This document shows, piece after piece, positions 52,901 through 63,512 of a DNA stretch of 64,000 nt (the stretch's first letter is position 1; the number at the start of each line of letters is the position of its first letter). The translations under genes were made by a program, and so were the position numbers. This DNA is from Apostichopus japonicus (taxonomy: Eukaryota > Echinodermata > Holothuroidea > Aspidochirotida > Stichopodidae): assembly GCF_037975245.1 (NCBI RefSeq), contig NC_092561.1:19529508-19593507 (forward strand), read 5' to 3'. The notes under the pieces are model-generated. The model was given only the letters and a program-made list of their open reading frames with translations, ran no database searches and was not told where the DNA came from.

Positions 52901-55900
52901 TGAAGCAAACAGGTGTGATGTCATAGTTGCACACTGACCCCCAAAATGCTTTATTTTTCAGTCTATTGTTTTGGTACTTGGATTGGCTAAAGTTACTTTG
53001 TTGCCTAACGAGGCGGTAAATTTGATAAACTACCAAAGCATGTGGTACATTCAAATGATGGATACACCCACTTTATAAACTTTAAAATTGGACGTAAATT
53101 TTAAGGAAAAAACAAACACATTATTTGTCCGTGTGCAACAATGACATAACACCTCTTTCCTTCAAGTTCACTTTTGGTACGAAAGGTGGCAATTTCAACT
53201 GTAAATATCTTAAAAACGGTACATTGGAATTGAATGCAAATTTCACCGGAATGCTTAGATTATATTCCTCTTCAATTTTTTTCTTTATTGACCTGGACTA
53301 ATCTTTTTAATTGTTTCCTGTCGTAAACGACAGGAGAACAAAATAATTACTGCAACAGTGTTTACTGAACATAGCTTCTTATAGGAACGTTTAGTATCTG
53401 TTTCACTAAAATGCTATAATCATAGTTTTTAGAACAAGGAATTTGTAATAACTAAAAGAAACATATATCAAAATTAATTAAAGAAGTACCATATTAACGT
53501 TCTTCTCACAAGGACAGACAATTATTATTAGTTTTGAGTGAATTGTGTAATGAAGAAATGAGTTCCAACTGTGCGATAATTTCCGCCAATCTTTCGCCAA
53601 ACAAATATATATATATATGAAGCTTAGTTTTCAACTCGTGGAACTATAAGTTACTTCGGTATATATGTAATGCTAACTTTGCGATCGTCAAGTGTTGCAC
53701 GTACTATTTTCTTTTGAAACATATTTATTCACTAATCTCTCTTCCGCGTCCTGTTTTTTGTACAGGTCAAAAAGGCTGACATGGCATCATTGCAAGATCG
53801 ATGTTCAAGAGATATTTTCATAGAAAATACGGCAAGTGTTTTACGACAAAGGTCTACCATACAAGAATTGGTGATTGCATCTAACAATACGGTAAGCCAA
53901 TACATAATGAGTTGGATGTATCTACTTCACCTTACAGTAGACACATACTCTACCATCATTATTGGTCTCTGTGGTAGAGATCAGAATAATTTACATCTTC
54001 CTCCAAACCACTCAGGGAAATCTTCTTCCATTTAGCCAATATCAGACAACAGCTCATCAATGCACTTTTTATTCGTAGTAATGATCTGGGTTATTTCTCT
54101 TCAAAATCGCAAATGCTTTCATAAAAGCAATTCAGCTTGTCTTCGGACGGAATGGAAAACATTTTTTTATGATGTTTCTGCTATCCACTCTCACTGCATT
54201 GGCAACAATCTGAGCAAAACTTGCCTAGATTGTCAACCAAACCATTGAATGTCACCCAAACCGTCAAATGTTACCCAAACCGTGCAGACAAGAATAATAA
54301 TAATATAATAATGGACACTTTCTATAGCGCCGGTATCCGCCCGAAGGTGCTCATGGCGCTTTGCAGAAACAGCCAAAAAAAGTTACATAAATGAAATTTG
54401 GAACAGGTAAGTTTTTAGATTTATCTTGAAGGTTCCAAGGCAAGTTGTTGACAAGTCTTACTGATTGAGGTAAGCTATTCCACACTTTTGCTAGACGAAC
54501 GAAGTGCTTGACGAATAGGTCTGTATGGCTGTACAAGTTTTGACAGGTACACAGGTGCAACAATATTGATAATTTTAAAAACGAAAAGAGCAGTCTTGTG
54601 AATGATCCACTGTTCAACCGGTAGAAAGGAACCTTGATAATAATTACTACTTAGCATTCATAATTAATTTCGCAATTTTATCTTCTTGGTCGCTTATCAG
54701 ATACCTATTAGACGCCTGTGCCTCAGAGGGTCATTTCAAGATATTGATGGGGAGGACATTGTTCTCACCACAGGACTACGACTACAGATTCTTACCTCCG
54801 TAGAGACCATCGAGATAAGAGCGGAGGGAAGGGAAATATCCGACGAGGTGATTGGTGGAATACTGAAATATGCAAATCAATCACATAACTTAAAAGAGAT
54901 GAAGTAAGTGATCAGTTTGGCAAACGTTGATGAATAATAAAGTTAGCCACATCACATACAATTTTTTATTAAAAAACAAAAAAAGATTCAAATTCGAAAT
55001 AACGTAATAAATTCACTACAATAACCAACAAAGTTCTTCTTGGAAATCTTCCCTCAACATTTGTCATTTCTCCGTTTGACACTTCAATGGGTTACTTGAT
55101 AAATTTATTTCGAATATTATGGAAGGAACTTAAGCAATTAAAGCGAAAACTGAAATCCAAGAACATTTCTTACACATTTTATTTTATGTTATTTTATAAC
55201 AGTTTAATATCGCTCATGTTGTCTCAATCTCAGGTTTTATCACTGCCTGTTACCTTATATCGCACATGTTGTCTCAATCTCATGTGTTATCACTGCCTGT
55301 TACTTTATATCTCACATATTGTCTCAATCTCAGGTTTTATCACTGCCTGTTACCTTTCTCTATACCGGTTCCTGACATTCGAGAATCATTGCGGTCAAAG
55401 AAAGTAATAGGTAAGTCCATGTTTTATCAGCTGAGTCCATGTTTTATCAGCTGAGTCCATGTTTTATCAGCAGAGGTGAACAGAGCTAGGCTATGATATA
55501 GTATAGAGGAGTATATCTCGAACAAGTTGGAATTAAGCTCTGACTTAATAAGTGCAACATAAGTCAACTTCGATCACTGTGTTTTGGATCAAAATGGATT
55601 GTAACCCACGTTAAAACAAGTTATATGGAAATCATGAAACTCAATGCAAACTATTTTAAAGCCGTATTTATGTGTCCTCCAGAAGAAACAATAGATGTCA
55701 AATGCTTTATAAGGAGGTATATTTAGATTATATGTTAAGTTTACAGTTGAAGTTAACTGTTAAATCTTCCTCAAGACAAGACCCTCTCACATTACTTTAC
55801 AACAATTAACACCTGGTCATTGGTAACTTGTCACGCCCACACACCAAAGTGTGCACAATTCAAACAATCCCTCCTTAACCAATTGACCACAACTACAGTG

Positions 55901-56882
55901 TAATGATTTAAAACTTTCTGTGAGTGATGGGGTGGGCTTGTGAGTTGCACCCCACACCTTGAATCCACCATTAATAAAAGACCTTATGTATTTGTGCCTT
56001 GAAAACTTAGATGAGAATTTAATATCAAAACCACTGCCGTTTTTACTCCAGCTTTTATTGCCGAGATGTCTTTATCACTTCCATGGTCTAATATCAATTG
56101 AATTTCTCTTTTGTTCAGTGTACTGGTACCCTAGCTACAATCTAGGACACAATTATCAACTTCACCTTCACTCCGGACATTGGCTGGTAAGATTTAAGTT
56201 TGTATTCCACAGGTTGTTGTTAGCCAGTGACGATAGCTTTATTGGGGGTGCGGCTAGATTATCGAAATTCTAGCTATGAACTTCTTTTCTATCTAGACTA
56301 GGACGCCCCTGATAACACAATTTCATGTCAGAGATAATATCTTTAAACTGCGGTTAAACTGAGTAGATAGACATTTTAGCAGATACAGCAGATACAACAT
56401 CTAGATGAACCGAACTCAATTGATGAACCCAATTCTATTCTACACGAATGACATCTTCTTGTAGTTTGGTTGCGAATAATGAAGTCGAGTGTGGATAGGA
56501 CTGCACACACAATACCTGTGACGTATTTAGCTTTTCGAGATATAGACAGAACCGAACAAAACGACGAAAGTGATGTGTTTACAATGAGCATGGTGGATTT
56601 CACTGCAAACGTATATCAAGTAATATTTCTATGAATTAATAAATATGCTAGTGATTTAATCTGGATTTGTTTTGTCTTACACAGAGAGCAGGACTTGTTG
56701 AGATAACGGATAAGCAGTATGATGAAGAGGTAACATCTTTGTTTTAGCGTTTCAGTGTTGCCGATTTACCAATTAACATTATAATTATGTATGGTAAATT
56801 ATTAAATTGTAATTAATGCCTATTTCTGATTCAAATTCATGATATTAAATAAATATATATATATATGTATATCTATATATAA

Positions 56883-56948
<66 letters not shown>

Positions 56949-57293
56949 ACGAAAGTCCACGTTTACTCCAACAGGAAATATTATTAGAGAAAACCAAAGA
57001 AATAAGATATGACTCATAATTGACAAATAATGAGTAAAGTTTTAGAAAATATATTGGAATTTTTGTCCCCCTGGGACCTCGTCAGCAATAATTAGCAGTC
57101 GAATGAAAGTACAAAATATAACACAATGAAAGTATGACGCTAGATATGTGTAAGCTGTATAGATGGAATTAAAACCAAATAAATCATGACTATACAGAAA
57201 GCGGATTAATTGAAAACGTTGGAAAATTTAGAACAGTGAGAAAACTTCCAGCCTCCATATATATAAATATATATAATATATAAATATATATAA

Positions 57294-57370
<77 letters not shown>

Positions 57371-57413
57371 ATATTATATATACATATATATTTATATATA
57401 TATATATATATAC

Positions 57414-57486
<73 letters not shown>

Positions 57487-58017
57487 CATAGTTTATAGTT
57501 TTACAGCTGCTGTCACTATCCTGGACGAAAATAATTGAAATTTTCTTTCATTTTATGTTTTTTTGAGTTACTTCTGTGCTTCACTTACTTTCTCTACAAA
57601 AAGAAAAAGCAATGTGAGGATTAATTGGTTCTTATATTAAAATTTATAGCCCTAATATATTTTTTAATTTTTCCATAGAGACGGCTCAGAAGGATTTATA
57701 TTTGCTTGTCTACCTAAGTTTCTTTAAGAAGAGATTATGGTTGGTTTCAGCTTCGGAAATCACACATAAACCATAACCAAAGATGACAGTAAAGCAAAAA
57801 GCGACGTATTTTGATTTCTGCTTTCAAAAGATACAAAATGACACCAATATGCATAATATAATATACCAATTTGAATGAAATGAAACGATTGATAAACCTA
57901 GAAGTAATATTGTAATATCGATAAGTGGTAAATGATATATTATAAACCACTCCATTGTTCCCTTTTCTTTTTATACAGGTTGACCATGTTCGGAGCATTA
58001 GGAGGTATGATATTTAA
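40900..58017 (+). CDS. DED-NACHT NLR-like immune receptor with four C-terminal repeat modules, 20 exons, 1280 aa
   Basis: Predicted cytosolic pattern-recognition or death-signalling NTPase. Exons: 40900-40957, 41948-42253, 42898-44438, then repeat exons 44984-45255, 46123-46196, 46552-46610, 47695-47814; 48219-48448, 49140-49216, 49928-49986, 50927-51055; 51464-51687, 52149-52225, 52779-52837, 53766-53891; 54701-54903, 55334-55410, 56119-56186, 56685-56729; and 57979-58017 with the stop. Every junction is GT-AG and in phase (3843 nt). Domains: short N-terminus, DED-like fold (about 22-105), NACHT with Walker A GDAGYGKS (about 208) and Walker B VLDGYDE (about 287), helical region, and four repeat modules that may be divergent leucine-rich repeats. 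Echinoderms have large NLR families (family knowledge). The first exon is the least certain. Confidence 0.8.
41345..41515. repeat. Degenerate tandem repeat (TTTACTGGGTGGGCAA-like)
   Basis: About six imperfect units of TTTACTGGGTGGG-A-AA-like sequence with variable spacing in the first NLR intron. Confidence 0.6.
41948..42253 (+). CDS. NLR exon 2: DED-like death-fold domain
   Basis: Encodes about 102 residues with the helical pattern of a death effector domain: [14 protein letters not shown], then [20 protein letters not shown] and [13 protein letters not shown]. The L-M-E-E-R-G-x-I/L-S motif between helices 4 and 5 is typical of DEDs in FADD and caspase-8 (family knowledge). A Pro-rich linker ([10 protein letters not shown]) follows. 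It is expected to recruit downstream adaptors by homotypic contacts (inference). Confidence 0.7.
42378..42480 (+). mobile_element. Family-2 SINE head fragment
   Basis: GTGATCGTGTGGTTAAGGCA and CTTGCAATC resemble the tRNA-like head at 3811, but the body is mostly lost. It lies in the NLR intron before the NACHT exon. Confidence 0.5.
42898..44438 (+). CDS. NLR exon 3: NACHT NTPase and helical region
   Basis: One 1541-nt exon. Walker [14 protein letters not shown], Walker [16 protein letters not shown] and a sensor-like VITCTRSSC make a complete [16 protein letters not shown] segment corresponds to the winged-helix Pro motif. The last third ([37 protein letters not shown]) is helical and ends with a copy of the repeat-module D motif, so the first D unit is fused to the NACHT exon. 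Phase 1 in, phase 0 out. All key ATPase residues are present. Confidence 0.9.
44984..47814 (+). CDS. NLR repeat module 1 (exons A1-B1-C1-D1)
   Basis: A1 (44984-45255): [44 protein letters not shown]1 (46123-46196): [19 protein letters not shown]1 (46552-46610): [20 protein letters not shown]1 (47695-47814): [13 protein letters not shown] and ATILLLANG. Phases 0-2-1-0-0. D1 is the most divergent D unit: the IASN motif has become LLLANG. Confidence 0.8.
47175..47640. repeat. Degenerate CATG/TACGTAC-rich low-complexity region
   Basis: About 460 bp of ACATGCAC, CATGTACT and CTACATG-like words without a fixed period, in the NLR intron before exon D1. It leaves open frames on both strands that are composition artefacts. 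Confidence 0.6.
48219..51055 (+). CDS. NLR repeat module 2 (exons A2-B2-C2-D2)
   Basis: A2 (48219-48448): [45 protein letters not shown]2 (49140-49216): [16 protein letters not shown]2 (49928-49986): [20 protein letters not shown]2 (50927-51055): [14 protein letters not shown] and [13 protein letters not shown]. Splice phases are identical to module 1. A family-2 SINE lies in the intron between C2 and D2. Confidence 0.85.
50317..50620 (+). mobile_element. tRNA-derived SINE, family 2, copy
   Basis: Head AGTCAATTGTTTAAGGCAGTG, box B-like GGTTCGAGTC, shared body CAGATCATTACGTTGTGTCC and GGACAAGGCA, ending in TTTATAAATCTAAAATTAATATT. It matches 3811-4180 over the first 170 bp. Confidence 0.75.
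51464..53891 (+). CDS. NLR repeat module 3 (exons A3-B3-C3-D3)
   Basis: A3 (51464-51687): [48 protein letters not shown]3 (52149-52225): [19 protein letters not shown]3 (52779-52837): [20 protein letters not shown]3 (53766-53891): [14 protein letters not shown] and [14 protein letters not shown]. Lengths match module 2 closely (B 77 nt and C 59 nt in both). Confidence 0.85.
54293..54660 (-). mobile_element. CR1/L2-like LINE 3' end
   Basis: Minus-strand frames read [36 protein letters not shown] and, after a frameshift, [14 protein letters not shown], the usual C-terminus of CR1/L2/Rex-type reverse transcriptases. It ends with an AGCGCCATGAGCACC ... GGCGCTATA hairpin and an (ATT)n tail. It is a 5'-truncated copy, just upstream of NLR exon A4. 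Confidence 0.75.
54701..56729 (+). CDS. NLR repeat module 4 (exons A4-B4-C4-D4), degenerate end
   Basis: A4 (54701-54903): [49 protein letters not shown]4 (55334-55410): [20 protein letters not shown]4 (56119-56186): [23 protein letters not shown]4 (56685-56729) is only 45 nt ([15 protein letters not shown]) and lacks the core IQ-L-IAS motif. The acceptor of B4 lies inside a tandem repeat that copies the exon start three times. Confidence 0.75.
55205..55355. repeat. About 58-bp tandem repeat spanning a splice acceptor
   Basis: Three copies of TGTCTCAATCTCAGGTTTTATCACTGCCTGTTACCTT-type units (in part ATGTG for AGGTT) at about 5220, 5280 and 5320 bp past 50 kb. The third contains the real B4 acceptor and first codons, so two decoy acceptors precede it. 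Confidence 0.85.
55411..55475. repeat. 21-bp tandem repeat directly after the B4 donor
   Basis: Three copies of GTCCATGTTTTATCAGCTGA begin at the splice donor itself (GTAAGTCCATG). Confidence 0.85.
55772..55905 (-). mobile_element. Family-2 SINE body fragment, inverted
   Basis: The inverse complement matches the 3' half of the 3811-4180 SINE: CACACTTTGGTGTGT-GGGCGTGACAAGTTACCAATGACCAGG and GATTGTTTGAATTGTGCAC words are shared. Its head is missing. Confidence 0.65.
56880..57484. repeat. Two large (TA)n blocks
   Basis: About 56889-56944 and 57256-57482 consist almost only of TA dinucleotides with scattered AATA/TTTATA interruptions. They lie in the last NLR intron. Long open frames of alternating Ile-Tyr here are artefacts. 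Confidence 0.95.
57979..58017 (+). CDS. NLR terminal exon with stop
   Basis: Encodes [12 protein letters not shown] and a TAA stop after a pyrimidine-rich tract and CAG acceptor, in phase 0 with D4. An in-frame GTATGA could be a donor but the stop is close. The VRSIR motif echoes the VQSIRDTC start of the D unit, so this may be a displaced remnant of D4. Confidence 0.55.
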   Translation, partial: VDHVRSIRRYDI

Positions 58018-59672
58018 GGAGGTATGATGTTTATTGTCATATTTTACTTTCTCTCATACAAAATTCTATTCGTTAATATGACTGAACCCTTTAAATCAAT
58101 ATTAATAGTCGACTTATTATTTGTTTCCCAGGTTTGTGTTCTAAAAACACAATACCTTTCAATTTGTGTTTATTTAACTGGCACTTTCAAACAACACAAA
58201 GAAAAAAAAAAACAATATTAAAAGAATCTCCATCTCAAAGCATTTAATGTTATGCCGAAGTAACTGCATGTGGCAATTGCATGTGGCAAATGAAGGATAG
58301 ATTGAAGGTTATTAGGATATAAATATCCCCTCTACTCAAAAAAAAAAAATATATGAATTTCTAATACCTAGTACGTATGTTGTTAAGATCCACAGATAAG
58401 GGTACGATGGCAGAAACCTATGTTTAAATGTACCACGCTAACAAGAATCCACCACAGACTGTAACGTGCCTACCAACAGGAGGACTGTACTGATACAGAT
58501 TAATGTGGAATGTAAATATTTCTTATATGGTATCTTCTCTCTGTTCTTATATTTGAATTACAAGGCGTGATGATTGACATAACTTTGCGGTTCTTATGTA
58601 AAACCGTAAAAATAATGTTGCCAAAATACCAAAATGTGATTCAAGTTCGATGAGATACATGATGGCATCGGTTGTTAAAAGCAAAGAAGAATCGTTTTAT
58701 GACCTTTAATTTCTGGTTTTAATCGTAAATCGTCTTCATTTAATAGTTATCTCAAAGAGTTAATTAGTGTTACTTTGTTAATAAACTATGTATACATTTA
58801 AGAGTTACTGATTTTAACGTTATACTTGCTCACATTTTGATTTTATTTCCCGTAAAAAAATCACTGATTTATCTCTCCACAGTTCTATTTAGAAACGCTC
58901 TAAACCCCATTAGATAAACTGTTCGATCTACACAATTTCATTACTTGTTTAAAACAATATGTTTATATCTGACCAGAAAAGAAATGAGCTGTTCTAATTT
59001 TTTTTTATTATAACAGCTTTATGATTGGTTGTTTTACAGTGTAAGCGGCAAGTAATAAAATAAATATAATGAATAATGTAATTAAACTTGAATAAATGTT
59101 TATCTGCAGCAAATACCTTACAAATATCTGGCTAGAAGTATCGAACGAATTTTTTTTTGTTTTGAGAAATACTGAAAATTTGTTGTTATAACATCAATAA
59201 TAAACGAAATCATACTTCATTTTTAGCCAATGGAGAGTAACAAATTTGAACATATGCAATTTTAACATTAAACTATGACAATGTTTGACAATGTGCTACT
59301 CTAGTTTATCAACGTAGTCTGCTTGTCAAATATCAACTTTCACTTTATACAACCTTTTCCAACTTGGTCCATTTCTTGTTATACTGGAACGTTGTTGTCG
59401 AAAACATTATGAGGACGACTTAGTGCCATTAGTTGATCCCCGTCTTCTCCCATGCTAACGAAGTGATTATTAAAACTGTTTGGCTAGCCTACGAATTCGT
59501 AGTTGTCCTTGTCCTCGTCTGAATGCACGTAATCGTTTGATGACGTAACCGGTTTATATCTTGGGGAATAACTGGCATGTGAAATGCAGCTGATCTCTCA
59601 GTATTAGTGGTCTTGTCTTACAACTAATGATGGAGAAAGCCTTGCGTATAAAGGTGCAGAAACAGGACGTTC
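58018..59672. other. AT-rich region between convergent NLR and CLCA 3' ends
   Basis: About 1.65 kb that should hold both 3' UTRs. Several AATAAA-type hexamers occur (for example near 58780 and 59050), but I cannot assign polyadenylation sites. No supported ORF, RNA gene or known repeat is seen. Confidence 0.5.
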
Positions 59673-60187
59673 TTACAAATCATTTGCGAATTTCTGGTGT
59701 GGGTCTGTGACGTAAGCATGGTTGTGCATGACCGATTGGTCCGAATAAATTTTATCCGCATGTTGCGTTTGCTCCGTGATTATTCCAAATCTGAACATAG
59801 GATAGGTCGATTGATTGATTTGAGTATCAGCACTTCTAGCATAGTCGTCCATGTTGCGATGCACTACATCGTCAATTGCATGGTTTCTTACATCAACTTG
59901 ACATACTTTAGGAGGTGTGGAGTTCCTCACATTATCCCTGTTACTGTGGTTACTCTCCGTGTCATCTCCCTTTGACCGAGTCCTCTTCCAAATGAGAAGG
60001 GCAAGCAATGAAAGAAGTAGAAGAAGAACCAGCAGCATAACAATAGCTCCAATAATACTTAAGGGAAAGGATCCTGCGGCTTTAACCTTGATGTAAGCTG
60101 TACTGACTGTTGCAAAGTTTGAAGGTAGGTTCCTTTGACCTACGTCATCCACTGCAACGATGCTAAAGATGTAGCTAAACTTCCCTT
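59673..60187 (-). CDS. CLCA last exon: transmembrane helix and cytoplasmic tail
   Basis: Begins EGKFSYIFSIVAVDDVG, runs through a 25-residue hydrophobic helix and a basic stop-transfer (WKRTRSK), and ends in a polar tail with His- and Asn-rich stretches. The acceptor follows a 12-A/T tract (TTTTTTCACAG on the minus strand). The presence of a real membrane anchor resembles membrane-bound invertebrate and CLCA2-like members and not the secreted, cleaved ones. Confidence 0.85.
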
Positions 60188-63100
60188 CTGTGAAAAAAAA
60201 AAAATCGAAGAATAAAGATCGTCACGTAGAACTGAGGTCATTATCATAATTCTTGTTTGCATTCAATGATGGATTGTTGAAATCATTCGGATAAACATGA
60301 AATCATGAAACACTAGTCTCATATAGAGGAAGAAGCAAAGAATCCTTAATTAAAACATAGAACAAGTAACACTAAAATCTTCATGGTAAATAACAAATAT
60401 AATCAATTAAAAACCGATCACTTGAGTGGTTGTAATGGAAACATTACATCTGTAGGTGCATTGGAACACTCGCCATCACTATCATTTTGCCGACAGCAAA
60501 AGAAGAAAAGACAAAAAGAACGGTTTTATATCGCAGAAGTTTCAGTCATAAATATATATATTTCAAGTACGTATTGTGCAGACTTCGTTGTTAACAACAT
60601 AAATATGAAACAGTACCCTGAATATGTAGATTTAATTAATGATAGTTTTTTCCTCAATTCCGAATCAACAATACACTCATTTTTATTTCTTGAAATGTCA
60701 ACAAACCTTAACTGCACAAGAATTCAGTTGAATTCAAATGAAGATTTTACAATTGTTGGGTGTCTACCTAATTTGCTATAAAGTTACACAACGCAGAATC
60801 AAAGGTAATAAAGATTGTCTCAAAATGTTGCTATAAAGGCTATCTATTATATACCATTCTGAAGGTTAAGATTTTAAGTGAAGCATTTTTCAAGCCTTTT
60901 TAGTTGTTGTAAAATGTTGATGTGTTGATAACACACAAATATATCAGTACAAAAGTTCAAACCTTCTTCGGGCAGTTGGATGTAAAATGTTTCTCTAGAT
61001 CTAGCAGGAAGTGGTGCAGACAGATTTCCGGAAATGACGTAGGGCGGCATCGTTTCATTAGTGATGTCTTCAAAAGGTATGTACTGCAGGACCTCTGTCT
61101 CATTAAACTGACGCAACAGGCGAGTAATGTCCCTTGCTATATGTAACTCATAATACGATGCTACGATTAAGAACAATTAAACAAAAAATTGATGTTTGAC
61201 CTGTCATATAATGTTAGGAAGCTTTCATAAAGACATTGCGTAAAACAAAAGGAAAAAAAAACACGACTTTACAGGCAGCGGATTAAGGAGCAAAGAATAT
61301 GAAGAACTGATTACGTTTGAAGAACTGAAGTAGTTAAGGGGTCTCAAGTCTATGTTGAGGCCAGTGATGTGAGACTTGATACGAAAGATCCAATCGTTCA
61401 GTTACGGATTTGAACTTCGATGCAATTAAAATATATGTTAGATTTTTGAGAGGAAGTCTATGAAGATTGAAATGTTCGGAAACGGGGAAACCTGCAAATA
61501 TATCACGAGTAGATGTTTTGTAATTATTGAAACGAAAGCGGAATAGAGAACCTGTTTTACTTTCAGAATTGCCCTTTTTGCAAAGAACACAGTAAATATG
61601 TAAATGATATTTTTAAATCATTGTCATTCTTGGAGATGATCCTTTCATGATATTGGATATTCGATATTGTAAATTGTTAATTGATTACCAGTTTATAATT
61701 AACGCAGCTAACAGCCAATGTTACGTTGTCATTTAAAACACCATATTAACTGACCTTAACTAATCTGGGTGTTATGTAATAATACCATTGAGGTAAAACA
61801 GATAGTACCGAGAATACGCATGTAATATTGTGTTTTAATGATTTATTGCTTTGTCATTAGAGCCATTATCTAACACAAGTTAGCGGAAGGCTGGAGGGGG
61901 GCTTGGGTGGGAAAGGGACATGAACTTCCAGTACAATGGCACGTGTAACTTTTTTATTATATTTCGTCTATATTTCTCAATATTCGAACTTCTCCAAAGC
62001 GGCAGTGAGAGTTTATCGAAAAGGGTTTATGAGAGAAAACAGTGTTGATATATAGGTTTCAAAAATGGATAACCTCTATTTTGCATTTACGAACATGTCG
62101 TTGGGTGGTTCTGGACTGTCACGTCTGTTCTGTGATACTTATGATATTTTGCTTTCACCTTTTGGATTACAATTTTTGAAAGCCTACCAATCTTCACATA
62201 ATGAGATAGAGAAGGGGACGAGGGGAAAGTCAGAAATAAAAGCTTTTACACTGTCCTCGATTATGTGCGAATTTTAATAATTATTAAGATATATGATATA
62301 AATACCTGTTCCTTCAAATACATCATCACCGGTAGCAGTAAAGGTCAGAACAGCTGTGGCATTTTCTTTGAACGTGTACCCTCGTAAGTCTGTGACTCGA
62401 TATGGAGCAAATATATCAACTTTCCCTTTAAACGTAAAAGGTAAAGAAAATGACATTACCACATTACCAACATGTTAACCAAATCTTTTCAATAAATCTT
62501 GTCACCAAAAAAAAAAGGGGATTATACATACCTGGGTAAGTTTTTCAGGTATCCACTGAATAAACAATGTGGCTTTCGTGTGAGCACCTCAATGTTACTT
62601 CGAGGATAAAACAACTATTCGGAATAATGTCATTTTTATTAAATCCAGCCTTCCCTCCCCCTCCAGTAATAATGATATGAACTATATAATAATATAACTG
62701 CAGACAGTATGTCTTACCGCTGCATGCCAGTTCATCTGTACATTTGAATGAATTTCCTTCAATGCTCCGTTCGAATAATCCAGAATCCATCTCAGTAATG
62801 GAAGACTCCTGAATTAATTCCGGATCTGCTGCCGCCAATCATTGTCCAACGAAGACACCCAGCAATACTTTAGTGACTTTTGATACACCTAACACTGTAA
62901 CCTATAAAAAACAGATTTATTCAAAACAGGAAATATTGCGAAAAGCTCCGATAGATGTTAAATTTATAGCAAGTTACCGATACTTACGTTACATGGACGT
63001 TTGTCGAACAAGTACATTTTATGAATGCATTTTATAATATAAAATATAATAGGACATATTTATCTAAAACTTTTTATGTTAAAACTGTATGTGCACTAGT

Positions 63101-63512
63101 AGAGATTGGATAAGCCTGTGTGTAGAAACCAAATGATACGGTGCCAATTCACAGTAACATCAACTGACGACTGACGTTAGGAGAATGAAGTAAAGAATAA
63201 GAAAGTGCGAGAGGGGCATTCTGTCTGATAAAAAATGTCTTAGATTGAAATGTAAATTATGAAAAGAATGAACACAACTGCGTAATGTATGCTCATGCTT
63301 ACCCTTTAAGGTTATACATTAATGAGGTATGTTTCGTACCTTTACACTATAACGACCAATTCCTTTGAATTGCGTAAAGAAGCCCGAATATACGCCATCA
63401 CCAGATCGAACGTCAGGGCCGACACCATCGTCCCAAACTTCTAATGGCACATGTGGACCATTGGGGACCATTACTGTTACCCTCACATCAGCGTTTATAA
63501 TTGGTGTGTAAC
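59673..63512 (-). CDS. CLCA family (calcium-activated chloride channel regulator) C-terminal part, 5 exons, 5' end outside window
   Basis: Exons 63340-63512, 62718-62901, 62306-62425, 60963-61160 and 59673-60187 join in phase. Order: the CLCA-specific FN3-like strand region (PLEVWDDGVGPDVRSGDGVYSG, then GRYSVK), the linker GLFERSIEGNSF, the second domain (APYRVTDLRG, LTFTATGDD, YYELHIARDI, FNETEVLQY, SYIFSIVAVDDVGQRNLPSN), a transmembrane helix (IIGAIVMLLVLLLLLSLLAL) and a 100-residue cytoplasmic tail ending FANDL. CLCA proteins are secreted or membrane metalloprotease-like regulators of chloride conductance (family knowledge). The N-terminal protease and VWA domains would lie right of the window. 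A possible further exon ends at 63952 (GTGAGT donor, phase 1). Exon 62718-62901 contains an in-frame TGA. Confidence 0.85.
62718..62901 (-). CDS. CLCA exon with in-frame TGA
   Basis: Acceptor at 62902 and donor at 62717 fit the neighbours (phase 0 in, phase 1 out). Reading through, VTVLGVSKVTKVLLGVFVGQ is followed by TGA (62839-62841) and then LAAADPELIQ and SGLFERSIEGNSF. Homologues usually carry a small-residue/Arg pair at this point, so TGA could derive from CGA by CpG decay, or be a sequencing error. Alternatively an acceptor inside GGCGGCAGCAG would skip the stop and shorten the exon. Confidence 0.6.

Noticed and set aside
53319-53342. Hairpin CCTGTCGT-AA-ACGACAGG as an RNA element or terminator
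   Set aside because: A perfect 8-bp stem, but isolated in an NLR intron with no context; this could occur by chance.
56820-57489. Ile-Tyr alternating ORFs
   Set aside because: Artefacts of (TA)n repeats.
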